Positions 18,201 to 27,966 of a DNA stretch of 64,000 bases are shown here, piece after piece (within the stretch, counting starts at the first letter, position 1; the number at the start of each line of letters is the position of its first letter). The notes below the pieces were generated by a model, which ran no database searches, was not told where the DNA came from, and was given only the letters and a program-made list of their open reading frames with translations. The stretch comes from Ustilago trichophora (taxonomy: Eukaryota > Basidiomycota > Ustilaginomycetes > Ustilaginales > Ustilaginaceae). Location: positions 186,001 to 250,000 of the forward strand of contig OOIN01000016.1 of NCBI GenBank assembly GCA_900323505.1, written 5' to 3'. The translations under genes were made by a program, and so were the position numbers.

Positions 18201-19871
18201 CTAGATAGTGTAACGAAAGTAAGGGCTCTCGTCGCCGCGCAGCAACACGTCAATCTTCCGTCTATCCGCCTCGCTCAACGTAGTGTTGTCTACAGCTTTG
18301 TTGTTCTCCTCATCGTCTTTTCTCGCCCTGGATACTTCTCCAGCCACCTCTCCACCGTCAACGCTGCCTCTTTCATCCAGCGCCGCATCCTGTCGATCTC
18401 GGCGTCGATTAATCCTCCAAAACCTGTAGCTTAATCCAGCAGACATGAGCACGCCGACAAACAAGAGAGCGGCGCTGATTGCCGTGCCCTTGACGTAGTA
18501 TGGCTTGTCACTGGCCGGAAAGAGCCTGGCTGGGAGCAAAGGACCGCACTGTCCGACTGTGGCAAAGATGACCAAGCCCAGTCCTGTTTTTCTCTCGCTG
18601 TCTTGGTTGGCCATCAACCACATGTAGAGGACAGGGAGGGCGGGAAACATGCCATTAATGATGATCCAGATGGCGAGATACCTTGCTGCGGTCGCACGGA
18701 GACAAGCGAGCATCAGATAACCGACGGCACCAGTGCAGAGGAAGAAGGCGAAAACTGGACCTCGTACCTGATAGCGATCCGTTAGCCAGCATCCCAACAG
18801 TGTGATGGCACATGCTAGTAGGTACGGTGGTGCTGACAGTCCTTGAGCACGAATGCCGCCATATCCCATCTCCGAGAGTAGAGTAGGCACGTAGACGGGA
18901 AACGTTGCGCTGCCCGTATGAGTGATAAATAGAAGGATCGAGGAGATCAAGGTGGTTGGATCCGTGAACAGAGCGGCGATCTTGGGCCATCTTAACTCCT
19001 CTTTAGCGCGGCTACAGAGTGATGTGTGGGGCTTGACGGCATTCCAGGCTTCGGGTGGAGGAGGTCGAAAGAGTCTGGCTTCAGCAATCGCCTTCTCACG
19101 AGCTGTCAGGAAGCTTGCTGTCTGTATACTGTTGGGCAACACGTAATAGGCAATTGGAGCCATGATCAGCGTCGGAATGCCCTCAAGGAGGAAGAGTAAT
19201 CGCCACGACTCGATCGACGTGTGGGCATGCACGATTCCATAGGCCATAGACCCAGCCACGGCTGCAGCAAGCGTTCCTGCCGAAACATAGATGGCAAAGC
19301 GCAGTCCTATTTCTGTCTTGGGATAGAAAAAAGAAAGGTAGAGAGCCCAGCCAGTACCGAAACCGGATTCGCTAACTCCCAAGCAAAAGCGAGCGATCAT
19401 CATACCCTCCCAGCTAGTTGTAGCGGCTTGACAGATGCCAGTGATGCCCCATGCGACAGCACACAGCGCGAGCCAGACGCGAGGAGGCACGATTTTGTAG
19501 GCGAGAATCGAGAATTGAAAAATGATGTAGGCGATATAGAAGATGGTGAGAAGCCATTGGAATTGCTTGTCCGACATGTGTAGCGAGCGTTCCATGCCGG
19601 CGACTTTGGCATTGCCGAGGTTGGAACGGTCGAGTATAGCGCAGAGAAAGAGGAAGAAGGAAGTTGTAACGAGGCGTACATCGAGCTTGCGGCGAAGCAC
19701 AGCTTCTTCGTCGTCAGACCACCATTTGGTGAGCTTGGACATGTACGCTGTGTGCTGTGCGTCTTTGTTGTGGGTGGTCGGAGGATAAGCATCGACACAA
19801 GGCAATGAGGCGACTGAAGTCATGTTTGGATCGCTGTCGGTTTCGGTTCTCACCTGGAGGTATTCGTTCAT
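18201..19871 (-). CDS. MFS transporter, anion:cation symporter (Dal5/allantoate permease-like) family
   Basis: 556 residues with about twelve hydrophobic segments starting near residue 68. The first helix region carries the family hallmark LDRSNLGNAKVAG. The loop/helix WEGMMIARFCLGVSESGFG matches the fourth/fifth-helix motif of the allantoate/nicotinate/pantothenate/biotin permease group, and WRLLFLLEGIPT the sixth-helix region. The family imports small organic anions (allantoate, ureidosuccinate, vitamins, dipeptides) by proton symport at the plasma membrane; the substrate here cannot be read from sequence. Hydrophilic, acidic C-terminal tail of about 60 residues. No intron seen and no frame break. 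It is transcribed opposite to, and embedded in, the secreted-protein array, so co-regulation during host colonisation is possible but unproven. Confidence 0.92.
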   Translation of the reverse strand: MNEYLQVRTETDSDPNMTSVASLPCVDAYPPTTHNKDAQHTAYMSKLTKWWSDDEEAVLRRKLDVRLVTTSFFLFLCAILDRSNLGNAKVAGMERSLHMSDKQFQWLLTIFYIAYIIFQFSILAYKIVPPRVWLALCAVAWGITGICQAATTSWEGMMIARFCLGVSESGFGTGWALYLSFFYPKTEIGLRFAIYVSAGTLAAAVAGSMAYGIVHAHTSIESWRLLFLLEGIPTLIMAPIAYYVLPNSIQTASFLTAREKAIAEARLFRPPPPEAWNAVKPHTSLCSRAKEELRWPKIAALFTDPTTLISSILLFITHTGSATFPVYVPTLLSEMGYGGIRAQGLSAPPYLLACAITLLGCWLTDRYQVRGPVFAFFLCTGAVGYLMLACLRATAARYLAIWIIINGMFPALPVLYMWLMANQDSERKTGLGLVIFATVGQCGPLLPARLFPASDKPYYVKGTAISAALLFVGVLMSAGLSYRFWRINRRRDRQDAALDERGSVDGGEVAGEVSRARKDDEENNKAVDNTTLSEADRRKIDVLLRGDESPYFRYTI

Positions 19872-21059
19872 CCTTATCGATCGATGTTTGACGGCCTTTT
19901 AAGGATCTCTCTATGCGATCTGAGAGGATAGAAAAATGGGACACAACGTATAGGAGATCTCGGCCCACCTTCGTTGCTTCAGGGACACAACGACACTTTG
20001 TGGTACTTGGAGAGTCTTGATCAGTCTATCGAAATGCTTCACTTCGAGGTGCTGAAGAAAGATTAGATCAGAGACTCAACTACACCTCTGCCACACTTTA
20101 ACCTAGACATGATTTCTCTCGCATTCGAAATGGCAAGCCTTCATCGACCCACTTCATCTCCCTGTAACCAATGGCGGCTCGAGCCTAAGTACGGGAAACG
20201 AACCCGTCCCTGTGCATGCGCCTTTGTCGGTGGGGTTCTCGAAGCACAGATCCTCGCATATAGGAATGTTTAGATATTCGGCGTGGAAAGGCAGTGATGC
20301 TTATACTCCTTGGAGGTTAACCTTGGAAGGGCTGAACACACCATGTTTTGCAGAGCCGAGGACCGTCTCCGAGCCCTGTAATGAAGCCACGTCAGTGGCC
20401 AAAGCGTGAGAATGAGAATTCTCGGTACACTGGCTTGCAGAAACACGATCCGAGCGTGGCCAATTCAATAAGTTCTGCTTGATTCCGGAGTGAACAAGGG
20501 GTCCGGGTCCGTTCATTGCTTTTACGAACGGCTGGAAAATCGTGGGACATCTACCGTGTCGATTTCCGCCCGACTCTTGCGTATTCAAGTCAAGCTTTAG
20601 CAGCCATGAATCACCAGGTTGACATTCTAGCTATTGAAGCACCCTATCCACCTCATCTGTTGCTTTCACTTCGCATCTCCTCCCGTTGAGTTTATCATCA
20701 AATCGTCTATTTCGATCCTCCCTGCGTGACAGTGAGCTTGAAGACATAGTTCCCAAATGAAAGAGCTGAAGGTCGACCTTGAAGCGACAGCAGTGAGTTA
20801 GTGCGCCGCAAAGAAAGAGTGAGGTCCAAACTTAATCAACTCTAGCGGCTGCAGCATCGGTGGTAACACACCCATTCCCCTTTGGGACGCGGTAGCGCTG
20901 GTGGATCAATGGGCCCGCCCCAGGTGGGATGATCTGATTGGCGTCCCACCTTGACCATCTGCCTCCTCAAGCAGACATACATGAGCTACCGGTCAGAACA
21001 TCTTTCTAGACCTCACCAACCGCTCACGCGAGCGCCTATCTTCTCTTCCTTATTGAAAG
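19872..21059. other. Divergent promoter region, about 1.2 kb
   Basis: Separates the transporter and the 21060 gene. 'aggtggga...tcccacct' (about 20922-20951) is an 8-base inverted repeat ~110-140 bases before the 21060 ATG and may be a protein-binding site. No gene seen. Confidence 0.45.
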
Positions 21060-21635
21060 ATGGTGGCCATGACAAGACGTACCCTACACTTACTTCTTGG
21101 AATCTTGCTGCTTGCGGCCCTGGTTCTCGCAGAATTCCATCCACCCAAACTCGACGCCATTGACGATGCAATGTTGGAAGAAGCTCGACGCATCTACAAA
21201 AATGCCCACGAGACAGCCGGTCAGGCACCCACGATTGCCAACATTCCAATCTCAAGGTTCGACCACGATGACGTTCTGAGCTGGCGGCTCTATTTCATGC
21301 CTAAGCTGGGACGCGGTTCCGATGCAACCATAGTAGTTGGAAAAAAGAGACCATATTGGAAGCTTGGGAGTTGGCGCTTCTACTATGGTAGAAAGCGAAT
21401 GTACTACGCAGCCAGAGTCGGACCTGAAGATTACGACCTCGCACAGAAAATGGGCTTGAAATCCACCGATGGCAAACCCGATAAAGAGGCCTTTGCTCTG
21501 TGGAGAAAAGTCGGAGGCAAGCCTAAGCTTCTTTCCATAGACAAGTTTGACATTGTTCCCGGTGTCGAGTATCCACTGACATCCATTAAGAAGCTTATTT
21601 CTGAGAAAGACCTCTTCCGCATCAAAGCATGGTGA
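21060..21635 (+). CDS. Secreted effector-candidate paralog 10
   Basis: 191 residues. Signal peptide about 1-24 (LLLGILLLAALVLAE). Mature: LDAIDDAMLEEARRIYKNAH, then a basic central stretch rich in Lys/Arg/Trp/Tyr (KKRPYWKLGSWRFYYGRKR, about residues 96-115), MYYAARVGPEDYDLAQKMGLK, AFALWRKVGGKPKLLSIDK, tail ISEKDLFRIKAW, which lacks the IH end. It pairs with the 22531 gene (YYASRVRSDDKLAEEMGLK, AFAIWKNTGTQAKLLAIDT). The basic patch may give it a different charge from other members. No cysteine. Confidence 0.87.
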   Translation: MVAMTRRTLHLLLGILLLAALVLAEFHPPKLDAIDDAMLEEARRIYKNAHETAGQAPTIANIPISRFDHDDVLSWRLYFMPKLGRGSDATIVVGKKRPYWKLGSWRFYYGRKRMYYAARVGPEDYDLAQKMGLKSTDGKPDKEAFALWRKVGGKPKLLSIDKFDIVPGVEYPLTSIKKLISEKDLFRIKAW

Positions 21636-21683
21636 ACGCTCTTCTATCTTGGCGCTTGTCGCATGTAGCTCATTTGGCGCTGA

Positions 21684-21891
21684 TTGAGCGCAGAGGGCGA
21701 GCGTCAAAGACAAAGGGAGGGAGACAGGGTGGGAAGCGCTAAAATCGCTACGCACAGCCTAGCGACGAGTGCGGAAGATGATGCTAGTACAGAGGAAAGG
21801 AGGCATGAAACGTGAACATAAATGAAGGTGGGTGAGTTGACGTGGCGAGCTCTGCTTGCCCAGACGCTCTCGCCCTTCCGCACGAATTGCA
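21684..21891 (+). repeat. Dispersed repeat, copy 2 (5'-truncated)
   Basis: Matches copies 1 and 4 from 'gagcgcagagggc' to 'cacgaattgca', including 'gacgtggcgagctctgcttg'. The first ~80-100 bases of the unit are missing. Confidence 0.75.
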
Positions 21892-22530
21892 TTTACCCCT
21901 CCCACGCTCCTTTTCCTTCTGTTTTGGTGCAGCTCCTAGATACTGAACATCGATCGTTGTCGAATTCATCGTGATTAAAGTCTCACAACTGCCTCTACAT
22001 GGAAATACTGGTTGAAAAGATGAAGCTGAAGCTGATGAAGCGTCCCCACTTACGATGCCCAGACCATGGAAGAGTCCAGACCGTGAAGTTGAGTTAAGCG
22101 TGATAGCAATTCCAGAAAAGCCGAGGCATCATCCTTAAAACCAACTACAGCGGTGATGAAGTATCCACTCTCCTTTGGCGACGTCGATGTGCTGAGGTCC
22201 GACATCTGGTGGGACGTTGTGAGCCACAAGATGCAATAGCATGATCCCTTGCTATGAGAGCAGACATGCATGAGCTGACAGGACCGAGCCTTTCCACATT
22301 CACATTCACCGCCGTTGCTGATGCCACTCACATTATCATCGGGGATGAGCGGCGCAATGTCACACGGTAAGCTTGCTCAATTGACATTCGCTCTTTGGCA
22401 GAACCCGCATAAATAATAAAGGCTGGCTTTCCCGTACCTTCCCTCTCCTCCCCTCGTCAAACTCATCCATACCCACCGCCAAACAGAATTCCCTCTCCGG
22501 ACTCCTGAATTTCTTCGTCAGTTTGAAGAC
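21892..22530. other. Intergenic, promoter of the 22531 gene
   Basis: Contains 'tctggtggg' at 22205 and an AT-rich TATA-like element at 22408. No gene seen. Confidence 0.45.
22408..22420 (+). promoter_or_regulatory. TATA-like element of the 22531 gene
   Basis: CATAAATAATAAA about 120 bases before the ATG. Confidence 0.45.
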
Positions 22531-23085
22531 ATGCTGATCATCGCAAGGCGTCTCTTCTGCTTAATCTTGGGAGCCTCCATGCTGGCTGCCCTAGGCCTTG
22601 CAGCTTACAGTACACCAAATCTGGATGCAGACGAAACCGCAATGGTGAACAAAGCTCGAAGCATCTTCAGGGACGCTCACAACAAGGTCGGAATACCTTA
22701 TGAGCTCCATAGTCCGGAGCTGTCGACCTTCAACAGCGTGAGTCGACTCCATGAACGACTCCACTGGATGGCTGAGCAGAACCATGGTCGCACCGAAAAT
22801 ATCATACACCTTGAAGTGGCAGATCCGGTCTGGGATATTGGAAATAGGCACGTATACTATGCTTCCAGAGTCAGATCGGATGACAAGCTCGCCGAAGAAA
22901 TGGGCTTGAAGGTCGCTAACCTCCAGCCGCACAAAGACGCTTTTGCAATATGGAAGAACACTGGCACACAAGCCAAGCTTCTTGCCATCGATACTCATCC
23001 ATTCCACCCCGAAGTCCATTACCGACTCGAAAAACTTGCAAACTACATTCCTTACGAGCAGTTTCGTCGTTTGGAATTTATTTAA
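22531..23085 (+). CDS. Secreted effector-candidate paralog 11
   Basis: 184 residues, signal peptide about 1-25 (LFCLILGASMLAALGLAA; the single Cys lies in it). Mature: LDADETAMVNKARSIFRDAH closely follows the 21060 protein, but the central basic patch of that protein is absent and replaced by an amphipathic segment (LHERLHWMAEQNHG). Then HVYYASRVRSDDKLAEEMGLK, AFAIWKNTGTQAKLLAIDTH, and a tail YIPYEQFRRLEFI without the IH end. The pair with 21060 is separated by ~900 bases that include a copy of the dispersed repeat, so the repeat may have contributed to the duplication. Confidence 0.87.
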   Translation: MLIIARRLFCLILGASMLAALGLAAYSTPNLDADETAMVNKARSIFRDAHNKVGIPYELHSPELSTFNSVSRLHERLHWMAEQNHGRTENIIHLEVADPVWDIGNRHVYYASRVRSDDKLAEEMGLKVANLQPHKDAFAIWKNTGTQAKLLAIDTHPFHPEVHYRLEKLANYIPYEQFRRLEFI

Positions 23086-23586
23086 TTTGATCATTTCCAT
23101 CTCATCACCAGTCACGACGATTTTGTTTACATTGATTGCAAGTGTCAAAACAAATTGGCCCACCCACATCTGTTTCTTTTCACTTCGCGTCCTTATCTTA
23201 CATAGAACGCATTCGAAATTGTCCTCCTTGTTTCCATTTCCCGAGAATGATTCTAGCGTTTTTGAGTTGACAGGCGTATGCAAACGATTGAGCGAACATC
23301 CGAGCATATGTATGTAGCTCGAGAGCCAAGTGCGTTGTCACATCGTTTGCAGAGCGAAAGCGAAAGTGCTTTGGTCGAGATAGTGCGACACCTCGGCGAC
23401 ACTTTGCAGGAAGACTGTGGCAACAACCGGTGCTGAGGCCCACAGTGGGTTTGTCTTGAACCTCCGGCTCTATAAAGCAGCAGAGGGTTCCCGCGAGCCT
23501 TTTCTTCTTCGCCACAGCAACCAGCTCCGGTGCCGTGACGACTCTACCAACGATTCAAGCAAGCCATATTCCTCCCTCTAAGAACC
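23086..23586. other. Intergenic, promoter of the 23587 gene
   Basis: 'cccacagtggg' near 23441 and a TATA box at 23471. No gene seen. Confidence 0.45.
23471..23476 (+). promoter_or_regulatory. TATA box of the 23587 gene
   Basis: TATAAA, 116 bases before the ATG. Confidence 0.55.
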
Positions 23587-24138
23587 ATGGCACCTACTTA
23601 TCAACTTATCTTTTGCTCAATTCTCATCGTGACCGTAGCGACGTTTGTATCAGCGGTACGACAGCTACAGGGCACCGACCTGGAAATGTACAATCGGGCT
23701 CTAGATCGCTATCAGCAAGCTAGTTTGCAGAGCGTAGGACTCTATCATCGACACATCTGGGAGCCTGCTGCACTCGAACGATGGAAAAAGGGACCGATGA
23801 AGAACAAATGGCTCATCGATGCCCAATATAGGGGCGCGATCCACATCGGGGAGTCGAGGAACCGGTTAGGTCGCAAAGTCACGTACTTTTCCTCCATCAT
23901 CGTGCCAAACAACGACGCTCTTACTTCTGAAATGGAACTGTACAGGAATATCCCGGTCGAGGGCGGCGACACCCCAAAGGAAGCTGCTGTGTTCTGGAAG
24001 CATGTCGATGAAGCTTTCACACCACTCAAGGTGGACTTTTTAGTTCATCATCGGGCCAATTATCCTCTTGAGCGGCTGAAGGACGTTTTACACAAATCTT
24101 TCACTCGAGTGGTCCCCTATTCGGGTGAACTCCCTTGA
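23587..24138 (+). CDS. Secreted effector-candidate paralog 12
   Basis: 183 residues from accATGg. Signal peptide about 1-23 (LIFCSILIVTVATFVSA). It founds the sub-clade with 24692 and 26460, marked by ALERWKKGPMKNKWLIDAQ and a short AIHIGESRN strand before KVTYFSSIIVPNNDALTSEMEL. Then AAVFWKHVDEAFTPLKVDFLVHH (Leu-Lys-Val-Asp replaces the usual Leu-Leu-x-Ile-Asp) and tail YPLERLKDVLHKSFTRVVP. The mature part is cysteine-free. Start context, TATA box and signal peptide agree. Confidence 0.87.
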   Translation: MAPTYQLIFCSILIVTVATFVSAVRQLQGTDLEMYNRALDRYQQASLQSVGLYHRHIWEPAALERWKKGPMKNKWLIDAQYRGAIHIGESRNRLGRKVTYFSSIIVPNNDALTSEMELYRNIPVEGGDTPKEAAVFWKHVDEAFTPLKVDFLVHHRANYPLERLKDVLHKSFTRVVPYSGELP

Positions 24139-24169
24139 TATAGCCTTAGGGCCGCGTCCGGCTCCAGAT

Positions 24170-24468
24170 TGCAACTCGTGCGATACGGAGAGCATCCAGG
24201 CAAGCAGAGCTTGTCACCCCGCACATTTTACTTCTTTGATCTCTAGCCTTATGCCCCACTCTTCTTTAGTGTCATCTTCCCGTTCACAGCCTTCCAGGCA
24301 AAGCCGGGCATCCTCATTTCTTTCCATTCTGTCAACCCTGCCTTTGTGTTGCCGTTTTCCCTGTGCGGTCGACCAACCCCCTCTACGACAGACCAGTTGA
24401 GTTTCAAGCCTCACTGGTTCAGCAGCAATCACAGCGGCTTCAATCGTCTCGAGCGATGCTCAGTTGGA
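24170..24468 (-). repeat. Dispersed repeat, copy 3 (inverted)
   Basis: The reverse complement carries the same landmarks as copies 1 and 4: start 'tgcaactcgtgcg' (unit end), 'aagcagagctt', 'cctcactggtt' and end 'gatgctcagttgg' (unit start). It is more diverged than copies 1 and 4. The orientation change shows it is a mobile or rearranged unit, not a simple by-product of tandem gene duplication. Confidence 0.7.
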
Positions 24469-24611
24469 GCTTTATTGCGAGACCAGCACGGCAACAGCAC
24501 ATCTGTGGGAAGAGCCGCAGCTGCGATACTGTGGGTAAATCTCTTGCAAGATGAAACGTGAATTTTTTTTTCCCGGAAATGAGCAGTGGTGGGTCACGGT
24601 GGACATGTTGA

Positions 24612-24619
24612 TATATAAG
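24612..24619 (+). promoter_or_regulatory. TATA box of the 24692 gene
   Basis: TATATAAG, 80 bases before the ATG. Confidence 0.6.
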
Positions 24620-24691
24620 GCCAGCTGTAGCGCCTTTGATGTCTAAACCGTACTAAACTCCGCTTCATACTCGCCCTGTACTCTTCGCATC

Positions 24692-25240
24692 ATGTTCGCC
24701 AAGATTCATCGACCGATTATCGTCGCTTTCGTAGTTATGCTGCTAAGTCTGGTGGCCCCAGTGGTATCGATGGATGCGGACGATCAAGAAATGTACGGGC
24801 AAGCTCGCTCAAAATACATGGACGCGCATTTTGATCTAAACAGATTGCCTTTCCCTCGACTTGACTACGTCGCCGATCCCGAAGGTCGATGGCGTAATGG
24901 CCCAATGAAGGACAAGTGGATAGAACGAGCGCGAGAGACAGGCGTCGTGTACATTGGCAGCAAGCAGAGTCGATGGACACCCTGGCATCCCAAGAAGACG
25001 TACTTCTCATCGGTTGTACGATCAAAGGGCAACCACGATGAGCTTGCCGGCGAAATGGGTCTTCATACTGCAGGAGAAGAAAATCGCAACTGGGAAGCTT
25101 TGATCTTCTGGAAGCACGTCGGAGAAAACTTCCATCCCCTTAAGATCGACTATTTCCTCAATCAGGAAGCTAACTATCCACTCGTGTCGCTAGAATCAGC
25201 TCTGCGCGGAGCTGCCTCCAGGATCGCGCCTATGAAGTAG
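24692..25240 (+). CDS. Secreted effector-candidate paralog 13
   Basis: 182 residues, signal peptide about 1-26 (VAFVVMLLSLVAPVVSMD). It is a clear sister of the 23587 protein: DDQEMYGQARSKYMDAHF, GRWRNGPMKDKWIERARE, VVYIGSKQ, KTYFSSVVRSKGNHDELAGEMGLH, ALIFWKHVGENFHPLKIDYF and tail YPLVSLESALRGAASRIAP. Start-to-start spacing from its sister is 1105 bases, close to that of other adjacent pairs in the right half of the array, but the spacer here holds the inverted repeat copy. Cysteine-free. Confidence 0.88.
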   Translation: MFAKIHRPIIVAFVVMLLSLVAPVVSMDADDQEMYGQARSKYMDAHFDLNRLPFPRLDYVADPEGRWRNGPMKDKWIERARETGVVYIGSKQSRWTPWHPKKTYFSSVVRSKGNHDELAGEMGLHTAGEENRNWEALIFWKHVGENFHPLKIDYFLNQEANYPLVSLESALRGAASRIAPMK

Positions 25241-25470
25241 CCCAACGATGCCGCAGCTTGTAGGGTATAGGACAGCGCTTTACCCTCTTCTCGTTCACAT
25301 TGTTCACCCGATATGTTGATTCGTGGTTACCCTCATCTTAAACGAATGCTGATAGGCCACAGCCGATCAAGTTGTCATTTGAGCACCCTGCACTCCCTCC
25401 TGCCTTTGCTGACCTCAAATTGCAATGCACACACCCACTTCCGGCGGGTGCCAAGCTCAATCCCAAGCAT

Positions 25471-25748
25471 CCCGACTGAGCATCGCGTACTTGAGCATAG
25501 TGAAAAATTTGTGATTGCGGTGAAACCAGTGAGGCCTTAAGCTCGATGAGGCTCCCAGCTCGCCGTAATGGGGCTGCTCGAGCGCAGAGGGCAAGCGACA
25601 AGACGTGGCGAGGGAGAAAAGCGGGATTGCTACAACCGCTAGGCTGTCCCTCGCGGCAAGTGCAGAAAATGATGCCAGTGACAATGAGGGTGGGTGAGAT
25701 GACGTGGCGAGCTCTGCTCGCCCAGACGCTGTTCCGCACGAGTTGCAC
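25471..25748 (+). repeat. Dispersed repeat, copy 4
   Basis: Begins 'cccgactgagcatcgc' exactly as copy 1 and ends near 'gcacgagttgca'; retains 'aagctcgatgaggctccc' and 'gacgtggcgagctctgctcg'. About 40 bases shorter than copy 1 through an internal difference. Confidence 0.8.
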
Positions 25749-26459
25749 ACCAGCACAATGGGCAGAGAGAGGGGCTTGCCTTTTGAGTTGCATGATACCT
25801 ACACACGTTCCTTCTGTTCTCTCACCAGCCGCTTTTCGCCTTTGAAGCCGTCAGACGTGCGATCTTGTCCGCCCTAGAGGCTGGGAGGGGGTGAGACTCT
25901 GCGTCCGCCCACCGTTCTTCCAAGCAGCCCTGCACTGAGCTGCACCGTAAGGCAGTGTAGTTTTTTCTGCTGCCGTATATCATCCGTCTTGTCCCACCGT
26001 TGCAAAGAGTCACAACGCTCTCCGAGCCCGTTCATATGCAAAGCGCATCAAAAAGCATTAAAACGCATCAAAGCGCATCGACGTGGGTCTGGACCTATTC
26101 CGCTGCAGACTCCGAGGCAAGCATTACGACCAGGTGGTGGGGATGATCGGACTGCATACAATCTGGTGGGATGCGGTACTTGAATTTGGTGGGTGTGGCT
26201 TCACGCCTAGGCTCGCCGGGTACTGGAAGAGAGGCTTGATCATCACAACGTAGTGGGAGTGGGAATGTTAAAGCTGACACATTCGGCACCGTGACCTTGA
26301 GCTGTCGCATATTCGTTCTCGCTAATCTAAGCCCAGATTAGAACTGCATTGTAGAAACGATAAAAGCACCCAATCACAGAGCTCGAAGAAAGACTTGCCA
26401 GTGATGGTTTTTGTGGCCCATCACACCCTTCGTTGCTTCGTCTGAAGACCAAAACTACC
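25749..26459. other. Intergenic, promoter of the 26460 gene
   Basis: Contains a short direct-repeat patch at 26036-26085, 'tctggtggg' at 26162, 'aatttggtggg' at 26183 and a weak TATA-like 'gataaaag' near 26359. No gene seen. Confidence 0.45.
26036..26085 (+). repeat. Short degenerate direct repeats
   Basis: Four to five imperfect copies of 'aaagcgcatc' in about 50 bases. Confidence 0.6.
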
Positions 26460-27011
26460 ATGTTCGTCGTGTTCAAGTACTTTGCTCTTCTTTTGGCGGC
26501 CATCTTGACTGTCCAGTCGCTGTCTGCTGCCGCTCCGGTTGGAACACCGCTAGACGACACCATGTACGACAGAGCTGTGGTGGAGTACACACACGCCCAC
26601 AATCACCGACCCTACACGCCCGTCAGTAAGGAACTCGACTGGCATGCAATTCCTAATCTTGACGAGGAGGCACTGGAGCTTGCTGACCGATATGGAGGTT
26701 CAAAGGTAGGACACCACTTTACGGAAGGAGGTAAAATCACCTACTTTTCAAGCATCATCAAGCCCGAAGACGATCTAGGAAAAACAATGAACTCTGAGTA
26801 CGGACCGGGACTCTTCTCGGAGAGTGGCGAGCCCAAACACGCGCTCGTTTTCTGGAAGCACGAAAACGGCATGTTTCATCTGATCCGGGTCACCACTCTT
26901 CACGGTCCAGTTCCCGATTATGACCTCAAGCCGCTCGGTGAGGTTCTCGAAAGCAAGGCAGGCGACATACTCAACCCCTTGTCTCGCTTTCTGCCTTCCG
27001 CTCGCTTGTAG
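26460..27011 (+). CDS. Secreted effector-candidate paralog 14
   Basis: 183 residues from the ATG at 26460; the in-frame TTG upstream is not a plausible start. Signal peptide about 1-24 (ALLLAAILTVQSLSAAA). It joins the 23587/24692 sub-clade through KITYFSSIIKPEDDLGKTM, ALVFWKHENGMFHLIRVTT and DYDLKPLGEVLESKAG, but lacks the RWK/RNGPMK motif. An acidic helix (LDEEALELADRYGG) resembles the 27967 protein instead, so it is intermediate between the two. Cysteine-free. Confidence 0.87.
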   Translation: MFVVFKYFALLLAAILTVQSLSAAAPVGTPLDDTMYDRAVVEYTHAHNHRPYTPVSKELDWHAIPNLDEEALELADRYGGSKVGHHFTEGGKITYFSSIIKPEDDLGKTMNSEYGPGLFSESGEPKHALVFWKHENGMFHLIRVTTLHGPVPDYDLKPLGEVLESKAGDILNPLSRFLPSARL

Positions 27012-27966
27012 CATTTCTTTTCAAGTCTCGTGGCGCCCTATGTAGAAGAGCAATAATCTTCTCCAGCACCTTCAAGCCTTTCATCTCACTGCAGCGCAGA
27101 TTCTCGAACGTCTCTGTGGTCAAAGGCTGTCAAGATAAGTCTCTCCGTTCGCGCCATGTCACACTGTTCAGTTTTCAATAAAGTCAGAAGAGGGCCATGC
27201 CGAGCGTCTGTATGTAGCTGGTGAAGAAGAAGTGAAATAGAGAGACACGCAGAGTCTATACTCGGTTGAGAGGCCATAAGAAAGCTATTCTATCGTCGGT
27301 GTAGGCCCCGCAATCGAAAGCCGCAACAGCGCAACAGCGTGATGACGAGCCCCTCTTTGTCATTTCACGTCGTAAGCCACACTAGCCCTCGAAATCCTCT
27401 GGATCATTCTTCCCCACAGCCCGTGGTCCTATTCTGACTCGTAAAGCTTTGACAGTAGTATCGAAATGAAAGCAGCTGTGCTTCCCAGTATTCCTGGAAA
27501 GATAAGACCTGTTCAAGGTCGGCTTTCCGACTAGAATAAGTAAACGCAGAGATCGGTACTCGAGAAGCACAGACACGCCCAGTGAAAACGCCCATGTCTG
27601 AACTTCGAAGCACGACGTCATTTTAGGGCTGTGGCCATTCCTTCGAAGATCGACACTGAGCAGTCCGTGTGGACCTAAATGATGGGAACATTATTCGTCA
27701 GTGATTGCGTGATCGAAGCTCAGTGTAGTTTGACCTTGCGTTTGGTTGTGTGGGAAAAATCACGCCTCCCACTCTACGCCAGGAGGCTTTTTGTTTACCC
27801 TCACTTCGCAAGTTGAGTCAGAAAGGAGGTGAATTATCCGCGGCACAATATGGCGCATAGCTCGATGGCTGAGCTCAAATGTGTGTCGACATAAAAGAAA
27901 GTCTCCTCTTTTTGTGCAACAGAACCTTACTCTAAAGCAGACAACTCTGTCCTCCCGTCACTCACC
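27012..27966. other. Intergenic, no gene recognised
   Basis: About 950 bases. Short minus-strand open frames (27382-27621) show no signal peptide or known domain. TATA-like element at 27891. Confidence 0.45.
27891..27897 (+). promoter_or_regulatory. TATA-like element of the 27967 gene
   Basis: ATAAAAG, 76 bases before the ATG. Confidence 0.45.

Noticed and set aside
26036..26085. Possible CRISPR-like short repeats
   Set aside because: Units are ~10 bases, degenerate and without regular spacers; eukaryotic context.
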